A DNA stretch of 64,000 bases. Origin: Allium sativum (Eukaryota; Streptophyta; Magnoliopsida; Asparagales; Amaryllidaceae). Where the stretch lies: the NCBI GenBank assembly GCA_030737875.1, contig CM060926.1, positions 320,793,922 to 320,857,921 of the forward strand, written 5' to 3'. The translations under genes and the position numbers were made by a program. Each line of letters begins with the position of its first letter. Within the stretch, counting starts at the first letter, position 1. The notes below the pieces were generated by a model. That model did no database searches. It saw only the letters and a list, made by a program, of their open reading frames with translations, and was not told the origin of the DNA. Of the stretch, positions 24,456 to 36,649 are shown in pieces.

Positions 24456-24474
24456 TTCTTTAAGGAGGGGAGAA
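24456..24474 (+). other. Polypurine tract of B
   Basis: A purine-rich run (taaggaggggagaa) directly abuts the 3' LTR start at 24475, the normal plus-strand primer of LTR elements. Confidence 0.85.
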
Positions 24475-27245
24475 TGTAACACCCCGTAATTTCAAAAACA
24501 TGACATAAGGGATAATTAAAGAGTACTTAATTTTTATAAGAAGAATTAAGGGAAACAGGTTGCGCCATTGCGTTCATCTCGGAATTCTGCTTGGAATAGA
24601 GTCCGAGTTTGCGTAAATCGTATATCATATGAAGAAGCTATGAAGCTTAGAAGATTTCATCTTAAAACATAATTTAAATTAAAATAATAATCAAAAATCA
24701 AAAACGAATTCAAAAATCAAAATCAACTGAATTTGGGTGAGCGGGAAATCTCCCACTCTAGGGTATCGACCCCGCTAGGGAAGTCGACATAGGTGTCGAC
24801 CCCCCTATAAGGGTGTCGACCCCCATCTTTCCAGATCTAGACGACGTATTTTGATGATCTAGGGCTGATGTGTCCTTCTGGGATTGGCTGGATGACGTGT
24901 TTTTCTAGTTTGGATGGCTCATATGGATCCTAATCTAATCTAAGGGTCCTAATTTACCTAGAGCATCTATAAAATACCCTTAAACCGAACCCTAATCTCA
25001 TTGTTATTCATCCATGGCGCCTCCATGCTGCTCCAATCTAAATTAACCTAACCTTTCTTCTCCAACCAAAATCAAAGTAGAGATTTAGAGATAGTTCTTC
25101 TTCAACAATCAAATTAGAAGATCAAATCTACAACAATCTAGTAGAGATTATTCAAGATCCAAATTGCTACAAAAACGCCTAATTTTCTAAGAATCCTATC
25201 GCTGTGAGTCTATGTTACTTTCACATATAATTAAGTTTAAAGTGATTGTGATAAGATTGTAAATTGGATATTATGAACATGTCTATAAGATGAATCATAT
25301 CAAGTTTGTAAGTCCTTATCTTTTAGATTCATACCCAAATTTCTGCTATCATATGCCGGTTCATGCCTTATGCCTGTTGAATCTATTTTATTGTTCTATG
25401 CCAGTTCATATTTCATATGCCTTTTTTATGCCAGTTTTGATGTCATGATTCTCTTCCCTTCTTCTTTTCCTTTTTCTTTATGAGATTAGGCTAACTTTGA
25501 GCCTAACATATTGCATTGAGGTTTCCGTACAAATAACGTTGGAACGATTGGGAAAAAATTTGGGAAAATATTGAATAATATGTAATTGGGCATTGATTTT
25601 TAATCATGTAATTGATTTGGAGCATAAAGTGGTACAATTTATATACATGGAATTATAGGCATGGCTTGGATTGGAATTATAAACATAACTTGAATTGGAA
25701 ATTGTGGGAAATTGGAATTTAAGTTATAATTCAGAACTTGAAATTGGGTTTGAACAAAAAAAGGGATAATGAACGCCTAAGAAACGAGGTTAGACTTGGT
25801 TTGCAGTAGAAGTCTCCCCGGAACCGCCCGGTATATCCAGCAACCGCAAATGACATTCTGATGTAGAGGTCAAAGGTAGAAATTAGATGCGTAATAATGC
25901 AAAGACACGAGGTTAGATTTGGTTTGCGGTATAAGCCTTCCCGGAACCACCCGGCCTATCCAGCAACCGCAAAACGACAATCTAATGTGAGGGGTCTTGC
26001 AAGATTACGGTTGTAATAAATTAATGAACACTTAACCAAGATAAGACATGTGATTAGACATGGAGATGATTAAGGGTTAAGTGGGTAACATGGATAGCAT
26101 GTGAAACATAATAAAAGCACTTAACCAAGATGAGACATGTGATTAGACTTGGTTATAAAGTGGGGTTAAGTGGAAATTCTTAGTGGAGACGAAGCTTGGG
26201 AGGGAAGCTTGTGTCAAGTGGGTGGACCCTTTTCAACCAATAACCCATTTAGTATCTACGTGAGCTCGAACTAGGTCGAGGATGATATATGCTTACTGAG
26301 TTGATTGTAAGAGGTCAATAAAGAGTTAGTGGTGGCAGTGCAAGTCCAATGGAGTCATGTGCGTGCGTGGGTCCGGCCGGGTAGGTAAGACGTTGTTGCA
26401 TCGTGTAGGTATAAGCCGTGCATCGTAGTAGCATCCAGTTGCCACTTTAGGGAGTGATACACCCTACCGTGGGACCGGCATGAGTATCTACGAGTTAGGG
26501 AGCCGATCGAATGGAGAGGGTAATGGGTACAACCAGTGGGGATAGGAGCAGGCGACACCTATGACAACAGCTAGGAGTACATGAAACTACCATTATTATT
26601 ATTATTGTCAAGTTTAGTAAGAGGGATAAACTTTCAGTATGGAACTAGTACTGGTGCGATGTTGGAATAATCCTATAGTGATTAGAAGCGCAATCATCGT
26701 TATATCTTGTTCATCTTGTTTGCCTTTTCTTATCTACATATGTTACAATCATCTCTTATATCCAGTTTATGTTCTTATCTTGTTACTTTACTGATTATAT
26801 TGTTAAAGTCACTAGACTCGCCAGACGTATGTCTGACCCCTTTTTGCTCCGTCTCTTTTCTTTCTCCCCCCCAGGTCTTCAGGGTGGTATTAGTGAAGCT
26901 TGACTTGGATCTCTTTCTTCTTGAAGTTCTTAGAAGTGTTGAAAGTAATGCTCAGCTTTATCTCTTTTCCATTATGGCTATTGGAGTGGGATTATGGTTT
27001 TACTTTTATGCACTCTGATAATAATTTTGTACAAGATGGATATTTGTGTACTTGGCTCTAATATGTGGTTTTGATGTTGTAACCAAACATGTTTTACTTT
27101 TCCGCTGCAATGAATAAATTTTGAATTTTCTTAAGTACCATTTTATATATCTATCTTGTGATATTATGTTCTATACTCTTATAATACTTCATGAAAGTTA
27201 ACACATTCCCTTAGTGAGTGACATTAATGGACGTGGGGTGCTACA
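24475..27245 (+). repeat. 3' LTR of B (2.77 kb)
   Basis: It starts tgtaacaccccgtaat and ends ggggtgctaca, followed by the TSD GTTTC. It matches 13341-15723 plus 18939-19387, with roughly one difference in ten to twelve bases by eye. The TATA box tataaaata is intact at 24968-24976. Confidence 0.95.
25790..26172 (+). other. Four-hairpin leader module in 3' LTR of B
   Basis: Hairpin 1 (25790-25861) is partly decayed. Hairpin 2 is perfect: outer ttagatt (25913-25919)/aatctaa (25979-25985), inner tttgcggt (25923-25930)/accgcaaa (25966-25973). Two further hairpins have cacttaacc/ggttaagtg arms (26029-26037 with 26075-26083; 26118-26126 with 26164-26172). Compare 14690-14984 and 17504-17683. Confidence 0.75.
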
Positions 27246-28371
27246 GTTTCCTTGGGTTGACAGGATATTACCAACGGTTTATCAAGGAATTCTCCAAGAT
27301 AGCTGCACCGTTGACAGGATCGACGAAGAAGAACCAAGTGTTCACATGGGATGCGAAGTGTGAACAAGCGTTCGAAATACTAAAGGAGAGATTGACAAGT
27401 GCTCATGTGTCGACCATTTCAAATAGGAATAAAGAGATAGTGGTATACACCGATGCATGTGGTATCGGGCTTGGAGCAGTGCTAATGCAAAAGGATAATG
27501 TTGTGGCCTACGCGAGTCGACAGCTAAAGCCACATGAGAAGAGTTACCCGACTCATGATTTGTAGTTGGCAGTGATTGTATTTGCTCTGAAGATGTGGAG
27601 ACATTACCTGTTGGGAGTCTGATTTGAGTTATTTACGGATCAAAAGTCGTTGCAGTATATTTTCTCCTAAAAGGATTTAAATCTTCGGCAGCAACGATGG
27701 TTAGAGTTTCTGGCATCGTATGATTTTGATATAGCCTGTACTCCTAGTAGAGATAACGCAGTTGCAGATGCGTTGAGTCGAAGACACACAAGTTTGGGAG
27801 CGATGTTTTCGGAATGGAAGAGCCTTGAGTATTTGGCAAAGTTTGATTTCAGGCCAAGGTGTGAGTTGGAGCCTGGAATGTTGGCAAGCTTATCGATAAG
27901 ACCTACTGTCATCGAAAGGATTGGCGAGAGCCAAAAGCGAGATGCAAAGCTTGTCGAGTTTGTCCAGAAGCTAGAGCCAGAAGATAACAAGCTCGAAGTC
28001 GATCAAGACGGTTGGCTTCAAAAGCAGGGGCGGTTAGTTGTTCCTGATATTGATGGATTGAGAGATGAGGTTCAGAGAGAATGTCATCACTCGAAGTTGA
28101 CGATTCATCCCGGTGGTAATAAGATGTATCAGGACGTAAAGAGAATTTACTACTATGAGGGGATGAAGCAAGATATTGGGATGTTCATTTCCAAGTGCAT
28201 GAACTATCAGTTAGTGAAAGCTGAACAGAAGAAGCCAAGTGGTTTTCTTCAGCCGTTGGAAGTTCCTATGTGGAAGTGGGAGCAAATATCGATGGATTTT
28301 ATTGATGGACTACCTAGAACCAGGTCAAAAAATGAAGGAATTTGGGTTATTGTGGATCGCTTGACCAAAAG
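27246..28371 (+). pseudogene. Broken gypsy pol part 2 (RH-INT), element A
   Basis: This continues the frame cut at 13340. It has the tether ([19 protein letters not shown]), RNase H ([33 protein letters not shown]) with stops near 27563, 27620 and 27668, then integrase from about 27750. The integrase zinc finger keeps its histidines (HHSKLTIHPGG), but the C-x2-C pair reads C-M-N-Y, as in element E. The first catalytic Asp lies in SMDFIDGLPR (about 28290-28320). Element D interrupts after LTKS, with TSD AAAAG (28367-28371 and 41730-41734). The rest starts at 41730. Confidence 0.92.
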
Positions 28372-29185
28372 TGAAGCGACCCGAAACTTCCCTGGTCTCC
28401 GAAGAGATGAGAAAGAACGAATTACTGTGAGGACAAGACAAATCAGAACACAAACAGAAGAACATCTCATTGTTATTACAACAATTCCATCAGATACAAG
28501 AATTTACAGAGTATAAATGAATATTATGCATTCGAATAAATATCAGAGATTACAATTAATTATAAAACAGCGGAAAATAATACAAAGCAAAACTGAAGGT
28601 GATATACGGATACAGAGCTTTCCGGATATCATTCCAGCTGTAAACCAGGATCCTGTGAATATAAATCTGCAAAACCAAAACTACTAGCTGCCCGTGCGGA
28701 AAATAGGGGCACCCAGAGTTTAGGTCAAAACAATAAACTCCTGGTCAGTCATGTGACTGGTGTGAGAACTAAAACAGTTATTTAAAACTTTACTTTAAAA
28801 GAGAGTAATTCAAGGGACCACGCCGTATAACACGGAACGGGTTTCCTCCCAAGAATACTAGTGCATAGAATAAACAACGCAATGCTTTTTCGAAAAATGA
28901 AGCTATTATAAGACCCAGGTCCCATCACACAATGCAACGCAAGCCGGAGGATAAGGTTTTCCCTTATAATAGCCAAACATGCTTGGTACGTTTAAAACAA
29001 ATCTTTTGATACTATAATATGTGTATAGTGTCAAAACAATTTCAATCATAAATATAAATCATAGACGGCATAGCTACCATCTACTATGTCGCCATAATAG
29101 TTCTACAATTAAAACCGCAATACACGTATTGGAAATTGGATTTCCATCATGGTGACTCCTGATTCGAAAGATCGATCGCGTAATG

Positions 29186-29310
29186 CAATTCACCACGGCT
29201 TACGTCCCCACAAGAGAAAACACCGTCTGCACATCCGCACATTTGGGACCAGAGTACCACCGCGGCTTACGTCCCAGCGAGAGAAAACACTGCCTACTAT
29301 ATATATCCCT
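29186..29310 (-). repeat. Duplicated ~85 bp motif in U5 of D
   Basis: The phrase cggcttacgtcccagcgaga and its variant (about 29197-29218 and 29265-29286), each followed by gaaaacac(c/t)g(t/c)c, form an imperfect direct repeat, present only in the long LTR end. Confidence 0.6.
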
Positions 29311-31208
29311 GAGCACTAGGCTCATCTCGGTCGACCGAATCCACGACACCACTAAGGTGCCCATCCACGAAAAAGCATACTGATCAAACCATCAGATTAC
29401 CACCATACCGGGGTGTGAGGCTCGCGGATCAACGCTATACACAAAGCCATGCTATATCAGCTGCGCTTTGATCATCAACCACCAAACTTTGCTTTTCAAC
29501 AAAAGTCCGGATCACTACATCTCAGCATGCCACACTATCAATCCATATCGTACCACTGATTTCTGCCAATATATAACCTCTAAGCTCATATGTCTCAGAG
29601 AAGGGCGTTAAGCAAGAGAACAAATTCTCCGCCGCCAAACAGATATATATTTAGCAGAGATCAACAAATACAATATAAAGGAATACAATGTCAGACACAC
29701 CATCCATTTACAAGTTCGTTCTGGGTCTGAACGAAACCGGAGGCACTTTCCTCGCATATCCATCCATCTCCAAGTACGTCTGGACGACCACCAACTATTT
29801 CCATCCTCTTGGGTGTACAGCCCAATCAGGATCGTCAGTAATTATCCGAACGACGTGAAGACTTCCAGTCTTCAACCACCGTCTTCATCTTTGACATATC
29901 GTCGAATCGGTTATTCAGAATGGGTATAAACCCGGCCTTTCCGAACAATCCTCGTATATTAAAAACAGTGCTAGAAAACACAATATACGCCTCATTCCAA
30001 TTCTGAATATTCTGTTATTTAAATATTCACATCTTTTGGGAAAGGTTCCCATTAATTTTATCCAAGATAAATTCTTTAAAATCTATCCTTTAATCTTCCT
30101 TTGGATGTCGTTTCAAACCAAATTATGGTTTTCCAAACTAGTCGAGATTAGCGAACCACACCGAAGTAATTATTTATTTTATTTCCCAATCCCAACCTAT
30201 TCATCCCATGAAGCAAACTGGTAATACTCCATATCTAACACCATGGTGTTATCGGTAAAATTAATTACCATTTCACGTTCAAATCTAATTAAAGATTTAA
30301 CTATCGCTTTGGAGCAAAACTGGTGATACTCCATTCTCGCTCATTTCTAAATTTGATAATTTAGATTATAGATTCACATTTCAACCTAATTGCAGATTCG
30401 TTAAAACTCCTTTTACTGGGTTAAAGAACTAGGTGTTATTTAAAACACAGTTCACGACAAACCCATTTCAAATCCAATCAAATATATTAGAAATTCCGAT
30501 TATTTAAAACCCCTTTTTTAAATCTAATTTATTTATTTAAAAATAATTGGGTTTTAAATTTAGTTCAAAACTAGTTCATTTCGATAAAAATTCCTTTTTA
30601 TCTTTTCAAATATGGAGTATTTCACCCCAATTTTTCCCAAATCATTTCTTATGATTTTACACAAATTATTACTATTTTTAATAATTTTATCAAGGCCCGT
30701 ACAGTCGATTTCCATCAATGGCCATCGAACTGCACTTACAGTGACCTTTTTCGAATTTGATTTGGACATATCTCCAAATCCAACCGTTAGATTTAAAATT
30801 TCTAATATTCGTAAAAAAAACTCTTTTCGAGACGAACCCAACGGTTCCGGTTTTAGGAGAATCCGACGGTCGGATCTCCCGTAATGTCCGTTTGAAATAA
30901 ATGGTCGAAATTCACGAACTACCGCGGCACGGCGCGTTCTATTCAGGCCAATATATTATATATATAATATATATAATATATATTTCGTCGATTACTATTT
31001 AAAACGAATTTTATAAATAGTTTTAAATTCGTTTCAAAAACAATTTCAACTTCCATCTCAATTCAAATCAAAATTGAATCTTTCCTTATAAATTCGTTTT
31101 AAAATTCATTTCTATTCAATTCAAATTTCAATTCAATTTGAATTCATTTCAATTCGCTTTCAATTTAATTTGAATTCGTTTTCAATTCGATTTGAATTCA
31201 AAGTGGTT

Positions 31209-31370
31209 TTCTATTCGATTCAATTCAAATTGGTTTTCTATTCGATTCAATTCAAATTGGTTTTCTATTCGATTCAATTCAAATTGGTTTTCTATTCGAT
31301 TCAATTCAAATTGGTTTTCTATTCGATTCAATTCAAATTGGTTTTCTATTCGATTCAATTCAAATTGGTT
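31209..31370. repeat. 27 bp minisatellite, 6 copies (3' LTR of D)
   Basis: Unit ttctattcgattcaattc plus aaattggtt, six in-frame copies that translate on the plus strand as FYSIQFKLV repeats. It is opposite to the element's sense strand and extremely regular, so it is repeat DNA, not a gene. The other LTR has 11 copies. Confidence 0.93.
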
Positions 31371-31660
31371 TTCTATTCAAATCATTTGGAAATCGCTTTA
31401 TATTTAATTCATTTCGAAATCGTTTTATATTTAATTCATTTCGAAATCGCTTTATTTTCAATTCATTTCGAAATCGCTTTATTTTCAATTCATTTCGAAA
31501 TCACTTTTCAATATTCATTTTAAAATGAATAAAATCGATATAAATATCGTTCACGTCAAAATGGCGTCAATCTAATCAACACGGCTTCATATATTTCTAT
31601 TTTCAAATATTCTATTTCAAATATTTCATATTATCAAAATATTTGTTATTATCAAAATAT

Positions 31661-31920
31661 TTCGTTCAACACATGACTAATCTCAACGGATGAGTACAGT
31701 CAACACATGAACCTTTATTTTATATTGATAAAGATGTAAATTTTATTATTAAAATATTTTGTTCAACACATGACTAATCTCAACGGATGAGTACAGTCAA
31801 CACATGAACCTTTATTTTATATTGATAAAGATGTAAATTTTATTATTAAAATATTTCGTTCAACACATGACTAATCTCAATGGATGAGTACAGTCAACAC
31901 ATGAACCTTTATTTTATATT
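31661..31920. repeat. 97 bp tandem repeat, 2.7 copies (3' LTR of D)
   Basis: Units start near 31664, 31761 and 31858, with the phrase gttcaacacatgactaatct. Confidence 0.9.
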
Positions 31921-32611
31921 GGAATGAGGCCCAATCAATTACCATATAATGTTAATTATATGGATTTTCATACATCACACGTATATAATAGCATTGAAAA
32001 ATAATCAACCATCAACCAAAGTGCACTACACTGTATAAGCATCAAATATAGGTATCTAACACTTATAACAGCCTGTCAATCAATCGATCGACATATTTAA
32101 TCAATCGGGATGAGTGAACTTCAAATTTCATCCCAACACCCGTGTGGGGTTTCAAACAATCAAACACAGATTTTAGTTGTGCAGTTGGGCGATGTGTAAA
32201 ATTTATCGACCCAATCAATATCAGTCAAATCAGTGTATATAAACAAATCGGCCGATTTGTTTATAAATATTTATTTATTCAGTTTCACGTTAAAAATTAT
32301 ATTTTAACGATAAAACATTTTATTTTAACACATGAATTTCTATTCAGTTCATTTATTCAATAAAATTGATATTTTTATTTTTCTAACATATTTTAGAAAA
32401 TTTCGGCGGCATAACCACACGATACTAGAAACGGGACAAGTCCTAGCCTTATCCCCGGTCTAGTGAAGGCCCACGCCATTCACACATCAATCAAATTCAC
32501 CAAACAACCAAATTCAAATCAAATCATCTAACTAATCTATGCAACCAAACAAACAAGTCCATGGTCTGTGGACGATTGTGTCGGGTGCTACTAAACACCG
32601 TCTGCATCCTA

Positions 32612-32653
<42 letters not shown>
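32612..32653. repeat. (TA)n microsatellite
   Basis: About 20 ta units; only about 6 at the matching place in the 5' LTR (about 39425). Confidence 0.95.
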
Positions 32654-32780
32654 CTAGAAAAAGAAATTTGAAGAGTGAGAAGTTCTCACCCTTTCGCTAA
32701 ACTGAATGACGCAATTCTTCATGGGTAGGAATTCTTCACCGTGCTTTTCTTTTGCCTATTTCATTGCCCGTATTCACTAC

Positions 32781-33010
32781 CTATATAAAAATCACATTTT
32801 TACTTCGCTATTCAATATATAAAAATCGAATTTTTACTCTGCTATTCAATATATAAAAATCGAATTTTTACTCTGCTATTCAATATATAAAAATCGAATT
32901 TTTACTCTACTATTCAATATATAAAAATCGAATTTTTACTCTGCTATTCAATATATAAAAATCGAATTTTTACTTCGCTACTCAATATATAAAAATCGAA
33001 TTTTTACCAT
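32781..33010. repeat. 34 bp tandem repeats (3' LTR of D)
   Basis: About six units of caatatataaaaatcgaatt plus tttactctgctatt, fading into degenerate ataaaaatc repeats up to about 33600. Confidence 0.9.
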
Positions 33011-33649
33011 GCTACTATATAAAAGATTATATTTTTAATGTTAAAAAAAAATCTCATTTTTAATTCAACGCCACTATATATAGAATCATATTTTTAACTT
33101 CATAAAAATATTCCAAACATACGAGGAAAATCATATGTTTATCTTCATAAAAATATTATTTTTATCTATTGAAAATCGTATTTTTGCACTGCTAACTTCT
33201 TAGTAAAAATCATATTTTTATTACGCTACTTCTTAAATAAAAATCATATTTTTACTATGCTCTTACATGTATAAAAATCGTACTTTCGTACCATCATTAT
33301 ATATATAAAAATCTCTCCTTTATAGCACTACTCACATAATAAAAATCTGAACTTTTCTACTATAAAAATCAACTCTTTAAACAAATCAAGATCTCGTTTT
33401 TCCTTTATATAAAAATCCTATCTTTGTATGGTAAAAATCTAATTTTTACTTCGCCTTTCTATATTGATAAAAATCATAACTTTATATCGAGAAAAATCAT
33501 ATTTTCCTACTTAAAAATCAGATCTAAACTTTCCTATGCTATTCACATTTTTAACATCAAAGAATTTATATTTTTAACATCATAAAAATTCAGTTTTTAT
33601 AACATCATACAAAAGAAAAAGGGGAATAAAACTCACTGTTTTCGGTTCC

Positions 33650-33990
33650 TTACAGAGGAGGGGGCTGCAGACCGTTGGGGACGAGGGCAAGGGGGTGCAG
33701 TTGTCGTATGGTGGCGCCGGTGTTGATGAAGGCGGCGCTGGAGATCGTCAGGTGGCGATGAGGCGCGGTGGGGTCCACGTTGGTGGCTGCTAGGGTTTCG
33801 CGAGGGGAAGTGGGCTTGGGGACTTGGCGTCTGGAATCTGGAGAAGAGGGGACTTCGGTGAGGTTCAAACGGAGAGGGAGCGGAGGGGGATCTGATGGGA
33901 GGGCGGTGCACGACCTACGGCAGCTCCAAGGTGGCGGGCGGCGGGTGAATCAAGGGGGCGACGGGGTTTTTAAGGGAGCGGTTTTTTTTT
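33650..33990 (-). promoter_or_regulatory. GC-rich block downstream of TATA-like run in LTR of D
   Basis: In an otherwise AT-rich LTR this block is markedly GC-rich. On the element's sense (minus) strand it follows a TATA-like run (about 34037-34060) and a CT-rich stretch, and ends at a donor-like ct|gtaagg (about 33652-33659). That layout looks like a transcription start, 5' UTR and splice donor. Open frames here lack ATG starts, so I do not call a protein. It is repeated at 40433-40775. Confidence 0.5.
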
Positions 33991-34941
33991 ATTTCCAGAT
34001 CTGAACGAAGTATGAGAAGAGGCAGAGTAAGGGAGAATTATATAATATATATTTTAATTTAATTTAATATCCACTTGAGGTTGACTTTTAATTCAAACTC
34101 AGAATTAAGCCCACTGACTGTCGCCCCTAGCGTATTACCCCCATTCCGAACACAATGGGATATGTATCGTTAGCTGATTCGATTGTTTCGATCAGTTTTC
34201 GTTAAAATTAACGTATAACTCTATATATTGAATTTTAAACGTACATTTCAATTTACCGGGCTCACATACTAACCCTAAAAATTCCAGAAAAATATTTTCT
34301 AGCTTCGTATTGACGATACGGTCCTAACAAAACTAGTTTCGGCGAATTCTGACACTGTTTGAAAAATGGCCATCTTCCAGTCGATTAAAATAACTGAAAC
34401 TGGTCAAATGCGTTTTCCTTTGCCACGCTCACATATTGATTCGAAAAATTATGAAAATTGGAATGTAGCAATAACTTTACATCCCGGATCCATCAAAAGT
34501 GGTTTTGTCGAAATCCGAGGTCGTTTGCAAAATTTCCATTTTTAAGGGCCTGAATTCCATAGCGACTATTCAGAATTTTCAACTGGACATATCTTTTGAT
34601 TCCCGCTATGAAATTTCAATTTTTTTGATTCGTTGGAAAGATAGTCACAAATAGATCCCATTATTTTTGGTTTCACTAAAATCCGGTTTATTTTGCACCC
34701 GGTACATTCAATTGAAGTTTGAAATCGAATTATCAAACTACCGCGCCATTTTCAATTCCTTTTATAATTATATATAATTATTTATATTCTAACGACGACG
34801 TATATAATATATACGTTCTAAATATATTCAAAATAAATTTCTCGTTGATATTATTTAAAATAATTCATTTTAAATAATCAAAATTCGCTAAAATTGCCAA
34901 AATAAAAATTTTAAACTGGCCCAGATTTTCGGGTTGTTACA

Positions 34942-34962
34942 ATCTCCCCCACTTAAAACTTT
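34942..34962 (-). other. Polypurine tract of D
   Basis: The minus strand reads ttttaagtgggggagat next to the 3' LTR tip (TGTAACAACC), which sets the orientation of D. Confidence 0.85.
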
Positions 34963-35555
34963 TCGTCCCCGAAAAGGAACAAAGTCGAAAGTTGTTTAAC
35001 AATTCAACTCAACTTCCATTGTTTTGATTACGGCTTAAGTTCTTCAACTTTTCAGTTTCTAAGAACTTTTCAAAAATTTCAAAAATTTGGCTAACACCCT
35101 AAATTTTTGAAAAATTTCGCCATAACCTCCCCTGCACCGGGAGCCACGGGAAAATCCCGAAATTGCCATATAGGCCTTCTGATCTCAAAAAGAAAAGGAA
35201 AAAGCCAAGCGGCTAGCCAATCGGCTCATAAAATCATCATCACCCAAACAAAACAGTAAATTATAGTAAACATGTACCTATTTGTCGGGCAAACAAATTT
35301 TATTCTCTGCTCTAGCCTCCTTGCTATGACCTGTTCAATGTAAGTACAAGTATATGCATGCAATTTCAATCAAATTCCAAAACATTCTAATATGCGGTAC
35401 TAAATTCACCTTAGTTCAATCATTCTTCTTACACTAGCTATATTATACAATATCAATACATTTTTAAAACAAAAGCATATTTAAGTTCATACAAGCATCA
35501 TACCCATCCATACATATATCCAAAATGCTAGTTCATTACATTAAAACCCAACTTT

Positions 35556-35978
35556 CTAGGAAGTCGTGCCTCCTCTTTGCATAATTCCCAAGGTAGATAT
35601 CTCCTTTCCTTTGGATTTCTTATCACCCTTCTTTAACGGGCAATTTTGGGCTAGATGCCCTATATCTTTGCATCGGAAGCACTTCTTTTCTTCTCCTAAT
35701 TTTCTGGATTTTTTCTTAACGTTTGGACACTTATCCACAAAATGTCCCGTTTCTTTGCACCTAAAACAAACTATGTCCATTCTTATCTCTTTCTCCTTGA
35801 TTTTCTTTCTCTTAGGGCACCGAACCGCATAATGCCCTTCTTCTCTGCATATACGACAATAAACACCTACATATGTTCCTAAGTTCAACTTCCTTTCTTT
35901 TTCTGCTTTATGCTGGGCCCTCCTTGTTTGTTTCGGAGTCATACTGAAGTCAACATTAGATAAGCCATAGAGAACCAT
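35556..35978 (-). CDS. Triple CCHC zinc-knuckle protein (only ORF of D)
   Basis: A 140-residue frame with an ATG at 35978. The N-terminus is basic and helix-like (KQTRRAQHKAEKERK). Three retroviral-type zinc knuckles follow: residues 41-54 (CRICREEGHYAVRC), 71-84 (CFRCKETGHFVDKC) and 100-113 (CFRCKDIGHLAQNC), all with the complete C-x2-C-x4-H-x4-C ligands, separated by Lys/Glu-rich linkers. No capsid domain is visible. Such knuckles bind single-stranded nucleic acid in Gag nucleocapsids, so a role in packaging D RNA is inferred. It is the only coding frame between the LTRs and shows no damage, unlike gag in A, B and E. An upstream exon joined by splicing is possible. Confidence 0.7.
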   Translation of the reverse strand: MVLYGLSNVDFSMTPKQTRRAQHKAEKERKLNLGTYVGVYCRICREEGHYAVRCPKRKKIKEKEIRMDIVCFRCKETGHFVDKCPNVKKKSRKLGEEKKCFRCKDIGHLAQNCPLKKGDKKSKGKEISTLGIMQRGGTTS

Positions 35979-36634
35979 CTCCTACATTATATTTGAGGAT
36001 TTTATCAAGAGAGTTTGCATTACTTTTCATTAACAAATATCTTGATTTATGCTTTATATATCATTCCAGTATTTCTATTAGTTGAGTTAATAATCATCAC
36101 AGCTAGCAATCAATGTGTTGGTTAACTTTCAAAGGTATAAATTTTTTATATATATATATACTAAAAATCATGTTTTTGATGCCAAATCACAACAATAAGC
36201 CTATCTAGTTTGGTTCTCACACCAGTCGATTGGAAATATATAAATATCTCACTTTCGAAACTCGAACATAAACACAGATGATGAGATCTCAATCATCAGT
36301 ATCATCTCCGGGCGACTAGAGCGTGATTCTATATCTATTCAATATATTAAAACTTCGAATACACGTTTGCAAGGCGTATATGCAAAATCTTTATATATTG
36401 GATTGTCCAAATTTAATATAAAACAAATATTCAAATACGTATAAAATGGTTTAAACTTTCAAAACAAAGTTTGTTTAAATGTTTATTTTAAAAATAACGC
36501 TCTTTTGACTCGTTCTAGGATACTACTGATCCCATCTCTAATGAGTCATTCTTATTGGATATTACTAATCCAATCTCTGATGAATTCTTTCGTTTGGTTC
36601 TAATGTGTCTTGTTCTCTGAGCTTTGTAAACCAA
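35979..36634 (-). other. Interior of D without coding capacity
   Basis: AT-rich leader between the PBS and the zinc-knuckle ORF. No domain was recognised; the frames here are short and unsupported. Confidence 0.6.
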
Positions 36635-36647
36635 AGCTCTGATACCA
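36635..36647 (-). other. Primer-binding site of D
   Basis: Plus-strand agctctgatacca complements the initiator-Met tRNA PBS TGGTATCAGAGCT and lies 2 bp from the LTR edge at 36650. Confidence 0.9.
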
Positions 36648-36649
36648 AC

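Larger units (their letters stand above)
13341..27245 (+). mobile_element. Element B: Ty3/gypsy nested in A
   Basis: This is a complete plus-strand element, about 10.7 kb without insert C. The 5' LTR is 13341-19387 (interrupted by C), the PBS 19390-19400, gag and pol 19592-23895, a purine tract at about 24456-24472, and the 3' LTR 24475-27245. A perfect 5 bp TSD GTTTC flanks it (13336-13340 and 27246-27250), in the RNase H coding part of A. Pol has several stops, so this copy is not autonomous. Confidence 0.95.
28372..34941 (-). repeat. 3' LTR of D (6.57 kb)
   Basis: The minus strand starts TGTAACAACCCG at 34941 and ends CGGGTCGCTTCA at 28372. 30216-34941 matches 36904-41729 almost perfectly; 28372-30215 has no counterpart in the other LTR. 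It holds a 27 bp minisatellite (31209-31370), a 97 bp repeat (31661-31920), a (TA)n tract, a 34 bp repeat series (about 32781-33010) and a GC-rich block (33650-33985). Confidence 0.88.

Noticed and set aside
31170..31523. Proteins of FYSIQFKLV repeats (also 37882-38337)
   Set aside because: A direct product of a 27 bp LTR minisatellite on the antisense strand of element D; copy number differs between LTRs.
33633..33911. Pro/Arg-rich proteins over the GC-rich block of D (also 40418-40696)
   Set aside because: No ATG start, several frames open at once because of GC richness, no domain.
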